NCBI GenBank assembly: GCA_031278595.1
Contig: JAITKE010000086.1
Span: 1 to 11,643, forward strand
Source of the DNA: Puniceicoccales bacterium
GTDB lineage: Bacteria; Verrucomicrobiota; Verrucomicrobiia; Opitutales; JAIRLG01
Direction: 5' to 3'
Length of the DNA: 11,643 bases
The position numbers and the translations under genes were made by a program. Position 1 is the first letter of the stretch. Each line of letters begins with the position of its first letter. Below are positions 6,688 through 11,643 of this stretch, piece after piece. Below the pieces are notes generated by a model. It did not search any database and was not told where the DNA came from. It saw only the letters and a program-made list of their open reading frames with translations.

Positions 6688-7454
6688 AAGTAGGCGAGGC
6701 CCTGGAGCCCATCGGCCGCGGCACTGCGATGACCATCGGGAAGGAAGCGCCGGTGGAGCACCCGGTCCCCATCCATCCGACCCCATACCCAACGACCTCG
6801 AATTCCGATGAGCTCCAGACCTTGTGCAGCCCTGAAGCCATCGAATACCTTCGGCAGCGGGATCCTCTCCTGGGCGAGGCGATGGGGCGCCTCGATCCGG
6901 TGGAGCTGCCGAAGCTGGCGCTCGAGCCCTTCGCCGTGCTCATCCGAAACATCGCCGGGCAGCAGCTGTCGGACAGGGTCGTGCGCGTAATCTGGGGTCG
7001 GCTCTGCGCCCTTTGCCCCTCTATGGAGGCCGCAGCTCTGCGGGCCATCGATCCCTCCCAGCTGCGCTCCTGCGGCCTGAGCGGGCGCAAGGTCCAGTAT
7101 ATCCAAGGCATCGCCGAACGGGTCGCCGAGGGAGCGCTGGGTATGGAAGAGCTCCCAAACCTCAGCGATTCGAAAGCCATTCAGGCTCTGACGGCCTGCT
7201 CAGGCGTGGGCCCCTGGACGGCCGAGATGCTGCTCCTCTTCTCCTACCGCCGTCCCGACATCCTCTCCTGGAATGATCTCGGCATCCGCCAGGGCTTGAT
7301 GCGTCTCTACGGTCTCGAAAACCTTACGAAGGAGCAATTTCAAATCTACCGCCGGCGCTACAGCCCCTGCGGCAGCACCGCCTCCCTCTACCTCTGGGCC
7401 ATCGCCGATGAGGGGAAAGGGAGGATGAAACCGAAGGGGAGCCAACGCGCGTAG
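6675..7454 (+). CDS. alkA: DNA-3-methyladenine glycosylase II (AlkA type, HhH-GPD)
   Basis: This base-excision repair enzyme removes alkylated purines such as 3-methyladenine from DNA. The core begins near residue 46 (DELQTLCSPEAIEYLRQRDP). It contains the substrate-pocket helix ALEPFAVLIRNIAGQQLS (about 83-99), SGRKVQYIQGIAE, the helix-hairpin-helix LTACSGVGPWTAEMLLLF (172-189) and the catalytic aspartate Asp201 in SWNDLGIRQG. The end is the usual YSPCGSTASLYLW. Length (259) suits an AlkA lacking the N-terminal TBP-like domain of the E. coli enzyme. The first 45 residues are Pro/Glu-rich and probably disordered; Met1, Met4 or Met19 could be the start, and none has a clear ribosome-binding site. 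It follows rarA on the same strand after 94 bases containing the tail of element 4. Confidence 0.93.
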   Translation: MEAMEVGEALEPIGRGTAMTIGKEAPVEHPVPIHPTPYPTTSNSDELQTLCSPEAIEYLRQRDPLLGEAMGRLDPVELPKLALEPFAVLIRNIAGQQLSDRVVRVIWGRLCALCPSMEAAALRAIDPSQLRSCGLSGRKVQYIQGIAERVAEGALGMEELPNLSDSKAIQALTACSGVGPWTAEMLLLFSYRRPDILSWNDLGIRQGLMRLYGLENLTKEQFQIYRRRYSPCGSTASLYLWAIADEGKGRMKPKGSQRA

Positions 7455-7493
7455 GACAAGTCAAAGGGGAACTGATGTACGTAAGTTGTCCGG

Positions 7494-7555
7494 CGCCTTT
7501 GGAGCCCTTCGGGCTCCAGGCCCGCGCAGCGGGCCCCGCGCCCGAGGGGGGGATA
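7494..7555. repeat. Cloverleaf element 5, truncated
   Basis: Two intact arms are present: ggagccc 7501-7507 with gggctcc 7511-7517 around TTC, and ggcccgc 7519-7525 with gcgggcc 7529-7535 around GCA. Then comes gcgcccgagggggggata, which resembles the left half of arm III of the outer element 3 (gcgcgaggggggatga). The closing stem and the right half are missing. The first 20 bases (7494-7513) are identical to 4010-4029. It looks like a deleted relative of outer element 3, broken off before the 10-bp tandem array that follows. Confidence 0.7.
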
Positions 7556-7570
7556 GCGGGCTTGGGGTGG

Positions 7571-7610
7571 GTGGGGCTGGATGGGGCTGGATGGGGCTGG
7601 ATGGGGCTGG
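7571..7610. repeat. 10-bp tandem repeat, four units
   Basis: The unit atggggctgg is repeated three times exactly, preceded by one unit with a single change (gtggggctgg). It sits between the truncated cloverleaf 5 and the IS5-family element. It is followed by a six-base-pair hairpin with loop TCA (gattcc 7616-7621 with ggaatc 7625-7630) that abuts the insertion site. No gene is supported here. Confidence 0.85.
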
Positions 7611-7633
7611 CTTTCGATTCCTCAGGAATCCTA

Positions 7634-8467
7634 GAGGGTGTCGTCAAAATGAAGCAGCCAAAAGAGAGAGGGAGCGGATAGGGAAGGCAGAGACAAAAGA
7701 GAGAACATTTTTGAAGTATCGAGTGGAAAAGGAACGCCATTCTTTCATCCTGAGGAAAGTATTTTCAATAACAGGGCGGTATTTGTAGATAGCTTTATCA
7801 TAGGAGCGTTGAGATTTCCTGTTGATCCTCGGCGGAATGACGGGAACGATGCCGCAGGAGGCAAAAGAAAAGATGATGGAGTCGGAGTCATAGGCCTTGT
7901 CGGCGAGAACACAACGGGCGTCTAAGGAGACAACCAAGGCCAGCGCCTGCTTGCAGTCCGGTTCTGTAGCTTCCGTTGCAAGGACTCCGAGCGGAGGACC
8001 AAGCTTCTCCACGGTCTCCTATAATTTCGTGTTGAGCCCCCTTTTGTGCGAGCTATGGCCTGATTGCCTCCCCTCGCTCCGGTGCCGTGCTGATGAACTT
8101 TGATGTGTGTGGAATCCAGCATCACCCACTCCAAATCCGTCTCGCCGCACAAATTATCGACCAGTTTTTCCCACACACCGCGATCCCTCCAACGACTGAA
8201 TCTGCGGTGCGTGTTTTTCCAATCCCCAAAATCCGGTGGGAGGTCTCTCCAGGGAGCCCCAGTCCTCAGTATCCAAAACACTGCATTTATAAAGAGGCGA
8301 TTATCTCTTCCGTGTCGCCCCACCGTCCCTTCCCTCCCAGGCAGCAATTTTCTCATCTTGTTCCATAACTCATCTGGCAGGTCGTCCCTCCTATGAATCC
8401 TTTCTTCCGTTCTCTCCCTCTATCTCTCTTTTCCACTTTGTCAAGCTTTTCGTTTGACGACGCCCTC
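7634..8467 (-). mobile_element. IS5-family (IS427-like) insertion sequence, 834 bp
   Basis: The ends are inverted repeats gagggtgtcgtcaaa (7634-7648) and tttgacgacgccctc (8453-8467), 14 of 15 positions matching. They are flanked on both sides by TA (7632-7633 and 8468-8469), the 2-bp target duplication typical of this group. The single transposase is on the minus strand in two frames, and its last stop codon lies inside the left inverted repeat. Length, ends and two-frame organisation fit the IS427 subgroup of IS5. It is lower in GC than the genes around it. Confidence 0.92.
7644..8398 (-). pseudogene. IS5-family DDE transposase, two frames, probably inactive
   Basis: Frame A (open through 8356, ending at 7922) carries the N-terminal LLPGREGTVGRHGRDNRLFI region, APWRDLPPDFGDW and the first catalytic Asp in MLDSTHIKVHQHG. 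Frame B (to 7644) carries the second Asp in VLADKAYDSD and the Glu in RPVIENTFLRMKEWR. The family joins these by a -1 frameshift, and the minus strand has a suitable A4G5 run (8037-8045) at ARTKGG. After the shift, however, the product reads GLNTKL and meets a TAG at 8021-8019 before ETVEKLGPPLGV. At the 5' end the usual ATG position appears as ATT (8398-8396), before HRRDDLPDELWNK; the next in-frame ATG is at 8356. Both lesions suggest a dead copy, although a sequencing error at either site would change this. Confidence 0.85.
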
Positions 8468-8551
8468 TAATAACTATCTCCTTATAATACTTACCTCCTC
8501 GTTTCGAAGGAAGTCTATTCCTTCAATCCCATCGACGGATACGCGCTTTCT

Positions 8552-9739
8552 CTAGCCCCTCGGATGAGCCCGTCGGTAGACTTTCTTCATATGAGTTGTG
8601 TCCACATGGGTATAGATCTGAGTCGTGGAGAGATTTTCATGGCCGAGGAGCTCCTGAACGCTGCGGAGATCGGCCCCGCGGTTGAGCAGATGGGTGGCGT
8701 AGGAGTGGCGGAGCTTGTGCGGCGACAGATCCAGCGGCAGGCCGGCCCGGGCCAGGTAGTCCTTCAGTCGCTGCTGGATACGGCGGGCGGAGAGGGTTTT
8801 TTGCGGCGTATGCCGGGCGAAGAAAACAGGGGCATCAGCGGGGATATCGGGTGAATTATCGGGAGCATCAGGGCAGGGGAGAAGGGCCTGCGATTGCAGA
8901 AAACTTTGCCACCGGAGTAGGGCGTCGACGGCCCGCTGACCGATGGGGCAGAGGCGTTCCTTGGCGCCCTTGCCGTGGATTTTGATCCAAGCTTGGGAGA
9001 GGTGGATCTGCGACCAGCGCAGGGAGGCCAGTTCGCCGATGCGGCAGCCCGTGCTGTAGAAAAGTTCCAGAACCAATGTATCGCGATGGGCGACGAAGGG
9101 CTCCAGTCGGGAGAGGGAGAGAAGCCGCATCGGCTCTTGAATCAAGGTATCGATCTGCGCCTCGGAGAGGAATTTCGGCAGAACTTTTTCCTTCCGCGGC
9201 AGGGTCAGTCCACGGCAGGGATTGTTTTCCAAATGCTTCCGCGCCTGCCGGTAACGGAAAAATGAGCGGAGGGCTGCGACCCGCGCGTGCAGGGTCGATT
9301 TTTTATGCGCATGTTGGATTTCGATCATCCACTGCCGGATGTGCTCCGTCACCACTCCTGTCCAGGAGCGGCTGAGTTGGTATTTTTGAAGATAGGCCCG
9401 GAACTGGGACAGCGATTCCTCATAGGCGCTCAGCGTGTGGGGGGAGAAATTTCGCTCACAGCGGAGAAAATCAAGGAAATCGTCGAACTCCAGTTCGTCC
9501 TGGACTGGAGCCGGCTCTAACTGGTCCGAAGCTGGCTCATCCTGGCCCAAAGCCTGCTCATCTTGAGCTGAAGCTGGCTTCAACTGCGCTGAAGCTGGCT
9601 CATTCTGGTACGAATCTGGCTTATCCTGAGCCGAAACTGGCTCTGGTACTGGAGGGATTTTTTCCAGAATCCCGGGAGAGGCTCTGGCCCTGGGCCGCCC
9701 TTGGGCCTTGGTTTGTGAAGGATGGAATCGCCGGTTCAT
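8552..9739 (-). CDS. Tyrosine recombinase of the XerC/XerD type with a repeat-rich N-terminal extension
   Basis: This site-specific recombinase is of the kind that resolves chromosome dimers at dif with FtsK; whether it is XerC or XerD cannot be settled here. The 395-residue protein has the SAM-like core-binding domain from about 84 (DDFLDFLRCERNFSPHTLSAY) and the catalytic domain with Arg233 (STGCRIGELASLRW), Lys257 (HGKGAKER), His341 and Arg344 (SPHKLRHSYATHLL), His367 (LGHENLSTTQIY) and the nucleophile Tyr376. Family members are about 300 residues. The extra N-terminus consists of a basic stretch (1-34) and seven 7-residue repeats (35-83). No other ATG lies between codon 1 and codon 138, so the long start is probably real. 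There is no Shine-Dalgarno sequence. It is divergent from the ferredoxin gene, 50 bases away. Confidence 0.94.
   Translation of the reverse strand: MNRRFHPSQTKAQGRPRARASPGILEKIPPVPEPVSAQDKPDSYQNEPASAQLKPASAQDEQALGQDEPASDQLEPAPVQDELEFDDFLDFLRCERNFSPHTLSAYEESLSQFRAYLQKYQLSRSWTGVVTEHIRQWMIEIQHAHKKSTLHARVAALRSFFRYRQARKHLENNPCRGLTLPRKEKVLPKFLSEAQIDTLIQEPMRLLSLSRLEPFVAHRDTLVLELFYSTGCRIGELASLRWSQIHLSQAWIKIHGKGAKERLCPIGQRAVDALLRWQSFLQSQALLPCPDAPDNSPDIPADAPVFFARHTPQKTLSARRIQQRLKDYLARAGLPLDLSPHKLRHSYATHLLNRGADLRSVQELLGHENLSTTQIYTHVDTTHMKKVYRRAHPRG
9491..9637 (-). repeat. 21-bp tandem repeat coding seven 7-residue units in the recombinase N-terminus
   Basis: The units read VSAQDKP, DSYQNEP, ASAQLKP, ASAQDEQ, ALGQDEP, ASDQLEP and APVQDEL. 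Gln is fixed at position 4, acidic or basic residues occupy positions 5-6, and Pro usually closes the unit. The DNA units are diverged but stay in frame. The product would be an acidic, flexible linker before the DNA-binding domain. Confidence 0.85.
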
Positions 9740-9780
9740 GAAAAGACTTGACGCTGGGATGGGCTTGTGGAAATTTTAGA
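9723..9780 (+). promoter_or_regulatory. 58-bp direct repeat, copy 1 (recombinase start and ferredoxin upstream region)
   Basis: This segment matches 10031-10088 at 48 of 58 ungapped positions. It covers the first codons of the recombinase on the minus strand and the leader of the ferredoxin gene on the plus strand. It contains TTGACG at 9748-9753 and ttttag at 9774-9779, resembling -35 and -10 boxes but 20 bases apart, longer than the usual 16-18. The ferredoxin ATG is only 10 bases beyond. Confidence 0.6.
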
Positions 9781-9789
9781 AGAGCAAAT

Positions 9790-10023
9790 ATGGCCAATAG
9801 CGCGAACAAGTCGCCAAAAAACGTTTCGGGAAAGTTTTACGTGGACGACCAGTGCATCGACTGCGATCTCTGCCGTGAACTGGCCCCCGACTGCTTCGCC
9901 CGCGACCACGACGCGGGGACTTCTTTCCTGAGCCGCCAGCCCACCACTCCCGAAGAGGAAGAGCTTTGCCGAGAGGCTTTAGAGAGCTGTCCCGTGAGCG
10001 CCATAGGGGATGACGGCGAGTGA
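9790..10023 (+). CDS. Small single-cluster ferredoxin
   Basis: This 77-residue cytoplasmic electron carrier is predicted to bind one [4Fe-4S] (possibly [3Fe-4S]) cluster. The ligands are Cys22, Cys25 and Cys28 in CIDCDLC and a remote Cys67 in ESCPVSAI, the CxxCxxC...CP pattern of one-cluster ferredoxins. The spacing between the two halves and the ELAP.CF segment fit that group. Two further cysteines, Cys34 and Cys60, are not standard ligands. I chose the ATG at 9790 (MANSANK) because it gives the family length; an upstream TTG at 9748 overlaps the presumed promoter. A weak purine stretch (agaagag) lies just upstream. The gene is flanked by the 58-bp direct repeat, and its redox partner is not evident. 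Confidence 0.92.
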   Translation: MANSANKSPKNVSGKFYVDDQCIDCDLCRELAPDCFARDHDAGTSFLSRQPTTPEEEELCREALESCPVSAIGDDGE

Positions 10024-10030
10024 CGAGGTC

Positions 10031-10088
10031 TGGCATCGCCTATTCGTGAAAAGACTTGACGCCTGGATGGGCTTGTGGGGCTTATAGA
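10031..10088 (+). promoter_or_regulatory. 58-bp direct repeat, copy 2 (upstream of the prepilin genes)
   Basis: This is the second copy of the segment at 9723-9780. Here the recombinase start codon has become ACG on the minus strand, so it no longer codes. TTGACG is kept at 10056-10061 and ttatag lies at 10082-10087. The gaaaagacttgacgc core and ggatgggcttgtgg are identical in both copies. It may drive the prepilin genes 54 bases downstream, or be a scar of a duplication that bracketed the ferredoxin gene. Confidence 0.55.
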
Positions 10089-10141
10089 GGTCTTTTTCTT
10101 TGACGAGAAGCGCAGGGCGGCGATAATCATTTGCTCGGGGT

Positions 10142-10906
10142 ATGGTTTTTTCAAAAAAGGCCCAGGGATCGGCGTTTAAGAATTCGAGATCGACGTTCAA
10201 GTGTTCGGAGTCGACGTTCAAGAATTCGGGATCGGCGTTTAAAAGTTCGAGAGCAGCTTTCAAGGGTTCAAGATCGATGTCTAAAAGTTCAGGATCGGCG
10301 TTCACATTGGTGGAGCTCCTGATGACCATCGGGCTGCTCTTTTCCCTCCTGATGGTGATCGGCCATGTCATCCGTCGGGATCTCTCCCATCGGCGGCTGT
10401 CCCTGGCGCTCGAAGTGGTGGAGAACTTGCTCGCCCTGGCCACGACGACGGCCCGGCTGGACCGCGTCTACGTGCGCATTTTATGGGATAAGGGCGACGC
10501 TTCAGCCGGCCGCGACTCCCGAATTTTTCTCCTCAGCTCTCCGGATTTTAGCCCGTCGGCCGAGTGGACCCTGTCACGCTCCGAGGCTCTGCCCGAGCCT
10601 TGTCGACTGCTGAGCCAGTTCGAAAATCATCATCTGCCGGCGGGCAGTGCCATCAACATTGCGACGGCCTGGCTGAACGGCATGTCCACCGTCCTCGGCG
10701 AGGGCGATGTTCCCGTTTGGGAATGGTTCTTCAATCCCGCCGGAGAGCTGAGGGATTCGGATGGAAGCAGCCCTCCCCTTCGGGCGATGGGGGTGGGCTA
10801 CGGGTCACAAGCCTCCCCCCTCGGCTGTGTCGCCGTCAATGCCAATGGCCATGTGCAAATTCATGAAGGAGTTGAAAATGTACGGAATTTCCTCACGGCG
10901 CTCTAG
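10142..10906 (+). CDS. Prepilin-like (pseudopilin) protein with a repeat-containing leader
   Basis: The conserved type IV prepilin signature AFTLVELLMTIGLLFSLLMVIG begins at residue 53-54. A prepilin peptidase would cut before Phe54, although the usual Gly at -1 is Ala here. The hydrophobic helix would hold the protein in the inner membrane until assembly; the rest is a globular domain I do not recognise (for example EWFFNPAGELRDSDG, then GCVAVNANGHVQIHEG). This is like minor pseudopilins of the GspH type or the prepilin-like cassettes of Verrucomicrobiota. From the ATG at 10142 the leader is unusually long, with six repeats of seven residues. An internal ATG at 10277 would give MSKSSGSA, an ordinary eight-residue leader, and may be the real start. 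It overlaps the next prepilin gene by 29 bases. Confidence 0.78.
   Translation: MVFSKKAQGSAFKNSRSTFKCSESTFKNSGSAFKSSRAAFKGSRSMSKSSGSAFTLVELLMTIGLLFSLLMVIGHVIRRDLSHRRLSLALEVVENLLALATTTARLDRVYVRILWDKGDASAGRDSRIFLLSSPDFSPSAEWTLSRSEALPEPCRLLSQFENHHLPAGSAINIATAWLNGMSTVLGEGDVPVWEWFFNPAGELRDSDGSSPPLRAMGVGYGSQASPLGCVAVNANGHVQIHEGVENVRNFLTAL
10166..10291 (+). repeat. 21-bp tandem repeat at the 5' end of the first prepilin gene
   Basis: Six 21-base units read GSAFKNS, RSTFKCS, ESTFKNS, GSAFKSS, RAAFKGS and RSMSKSS. A seventh unit starts as GSAF and runs straight into the prepilin helix TLVELL, so the cleavage-site segment looks like the parental unit. At DNA level the units share (g/a)cgtt(t/c)aa followed by ttc(g/a) and gatcg. 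All are in frame and free of stops. Confidence 0.9.
10866..10871 (+). promoter_or_regulatory. Shine-Dalgarno sequence for the second prepilin gene
   Basis: AAGGAG lies six bases before the ATG at 10878. It settles that start over the ATG at 10863, which lies just before the site itself. It is inside the end of the upstream gene, consistent with translational coupling. Confidence 0.75.
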
Positions 10907-11336
10907 GACGAAGTCTAGGGGGGGCTTTTTGCTGATCGAGCTGCTGGTGGCCTTTGGAATTGCGGTTTTTGTCTATCCGCTGGCCTTTCTCTACATCTCC
11001 CGCCTGATGGAGCAGTCCCAGACGGCCTGTGTGGATTTGGAAATGCGGGAAGCAGCGGGCGCTATGAAGGCTTTTTTGAGCCTTTCGGGCCATTTGCCTG
11101 CCCTTGCGTCGCAGAAGCTGGCCCTCGGTCGTGATGCGAACGGATGGTTCTGGATCCGTCCCTTTCAGATGGGCGATGAGGGGCCCTTTTCGAATGCGGA
11201 TTTCCTGGCGAAGAAGTACGAGCAGCCTACGATTTGGTCTGCTGTTCCCGGCCGGAGCCAGATGCTCTGCAGCCTCAACGGGGGCTCCTGGGTGCTCTGC
11301 CCGAAGGGCCAGAGGGCCGTTCTCGAGCGCTTCTAG
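10878..11336 (+). CDS. Prepilin-like (pseudopilin) protein
   Basis: This 152-residue protein has a basic leader MYGISSRRSRTKSRGG and then FLLIELLVAFGIAVFVYPLA, a standard prepilin peptidase site (Gly-Gly before Phe, Glu at +5) and hydrophobic helix. After processing it would be a minor pilin or pseudopilin in the inner membrane, exported to a type II secretion or type IV pilus-like fibre. The C-terminal part (NGWFWIRPFQMGDEGPF, later WSAVPGRSQMLCSLNGGSW) is not recognised. The start is set by AAGGAG six bases upstream. It overlaps the previous prepilin gene by 29 bases, so the pair is one operon and probably one complex. Element 6 begins about 50 bases after the stop. Confidence 0.85.
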   Translation: MYGISSRRSRTKSRGGFLLIELLVAFGIAVFVYPLAFLYISRLMEQSQTACVDLEMREAAGAMKAFLSLSGHLPALASQKLALGRDANGWFWIRPFQMGDEGPFSNADFLAKKYEQPTIWSAVPGRSQMLCSLNGGSWVLCPKGQRAVLERF

Positions 11337-11520
11337 GGGAGAATTGACAGTGGCTGTCGCCAAGAAGGCTGTTTGGCCATTCGGGGTGCGCTGTCTTTGG
11401 CTCCCGAAGGGAGCGGCCCGCGCAGCGGGCCTCAGCGGAAGGAATCAAAGGGAGCCCTTTGGATTCACTCCGCTGCAAAGACAGCGCAAAAAAACACGAG
11501 AATCTTCCGCTTCTCTGGAC
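11337..11520. other. Intergenic stretch holding cloverleaf element 6
   Basis: The stretch is dominated by element 6 (11388-11487). Flanking bases show no other supported feature. An A-run (11488-11494) follows the stem on the plus strand, the wrong polarity for an intrinsic terminator of the prepilin operon. Confidence 0.6.
11388..11487. repeat. Cloverleaf element 6 downstream of the prepilin genes
   Basis: The closing stem is 11388-11399 with 11476-11487 (12 bp; gcgctgtctttg). Arm I is 11400-11405 with 11409-11414, loop GAA. Arm II is 11415-11421 with 11425-11431, stem ggcccgc/gcgggcc, loop GCA. One base (11432) is unpaired. Arm III is longer and interrupted: 11433-11439 with 11469-11475, then 11442-11446 with 11462-11466, then 11447-11451 with 11456-11460 beyond a one-base bulge. 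Arms I and II resemble elements 2, 3 and 5, while arm III and the closing stem differ. Confidence 0.85.
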
Positions 11521-11643
11521 TTGTCGATTTCTTTCCCCCGACGTCGTGTCTCCCTCGCAACGGCCGTTTTCTACCCGGTCTGGAAGAAATTTGAGGGAAC
11601 GGCGTATTTTTTTTGGCGCGATGGCCTCTTTGCAGAGCAAAGG
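11521..11643 (+). CDS. Possible start of a further gene, cut by the window edge
   Basis: A frame open to the last base reads, from a TTG at 11521, LSISFPRRRVSLATAVFYPV and then WKKFEGTAYFFWRDGLFAEQ. The composition looks more protein-like than the other frames, but I recognise no family, there is no ribosome-binding site, and the frame is also open further upstream through element 6. An ATG at 11621 in another frame is an alternative start for whatever lies beyond the edge. Confidence 0.25.
   Translation, partial: MSISFPRRRVSLATAVFYPVWKKFEGTAYFFWRDGLFAEQR

Noticed and set aside
5408..7106. Two long minus-strand open frames (5408-6493 and 6318-7106)
   Set aside because: Both are antisense to rarA and alkA and have no conserved motif.
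7475..7681. A small plus-strand open frame through element 5 and the 10-bp array
   Set aside because: It is composed of palindrome and tandem repeat, has no ribosome-binding site, and ends inside the insertion sequence.
8506..8524. Hairpin gaagga/tccttc after the recombinase gene as its terminator
   Set aside because: The stem is only 6 bp and AT-mixed, and no T-tract follows it on the minus strand; the support is too weak to call.
9491..10291. CRISPR array
   Set aside because: The 21-bp units are contiguous without spacers and lie inside open reading frames; no cas gene is present.
11388..11494. Cloverleaf elements as intrinsic terminators
   Set aside because: No copy is followed by a T-tract in the direction of the upstream gene; the runs at elements 2 and 6 have the wrong polarity.

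Overview
The window is GC-rich, densely coding DNA from a Gram-negative bacterium. LPS-core genes (Kdo transferase, heptose-7-phosphate kinase, WaaE-like glycosyltransferase) establish the outer membrane. The mix with fabV, a one-cluster ferredoxin next to a Xer recombinase, and prepilin-like proteins makes Verrucomicrobiota or a relative plausible, but that placement is inference. Most starts lack a clear Shine-Dalgarno sequence; fabV and the second prepilin gene are the exceptions.

Layout. Positions 1-3820, minus strand: glycosyltransferase, then kdtA/waaA, then the heptose kinase rfaE1, then the first 27 codons of fabV, which runs off the left edge. This is an envelope/LPS-core and fatty-acid block. 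Positions 4409-7454, plus strand: a glyoxalase-II-like metallo-hydrolase, rarA (replication-fork AAA+ ATPase) and an AlkA-type 3-methyladenine glycosylase, a small maintenance and repair group. Positions 7634-8467: a complete but damaged IS5-family (IS427-like) insertion sequence. Positions 8552-9739, minus strand: a XerC/D-type recombinase with a seven-residue-repeat N-terminal extension. Divergent from it on the plus strand are a ferredoxin and two overlapping prepilin-like genes. A possible further gene is cut off by the right edge.

The most unusual content is a family of cloverleaf DNA elements in the gaps: 163-283, 2838-2936, 4003-4202 (one cloverleaf nested in an arm of another), 6513-6603 (reaching into the 3' end of rarA), 7494-7555 (truncated) and 11388-11487. 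A typical copy has a 12-17 bp closing stem and three arms, most of them capped by three-base loops. The four-way junction has zero to two unpaired bases, although arm sequence and length differ between copies. Many loops are C-GNA-G, a type known to make very stable single-stranded DNA minihairpins. The nested copy, a 15-bp direct duplication around the first copy and the capture of a gene end suggest that these are, or were, mobile. No gene that could move them is visible here.

Other repeats: a 58-bp imperfect direct repeat flanks the ferredoxin gene, two genes carry 21-bp in-frame tandem repeats at their 5' ends, rarA has a glutamine-rich tail, and two 10-bp tandem arrays lie beside cloverleaf elements.
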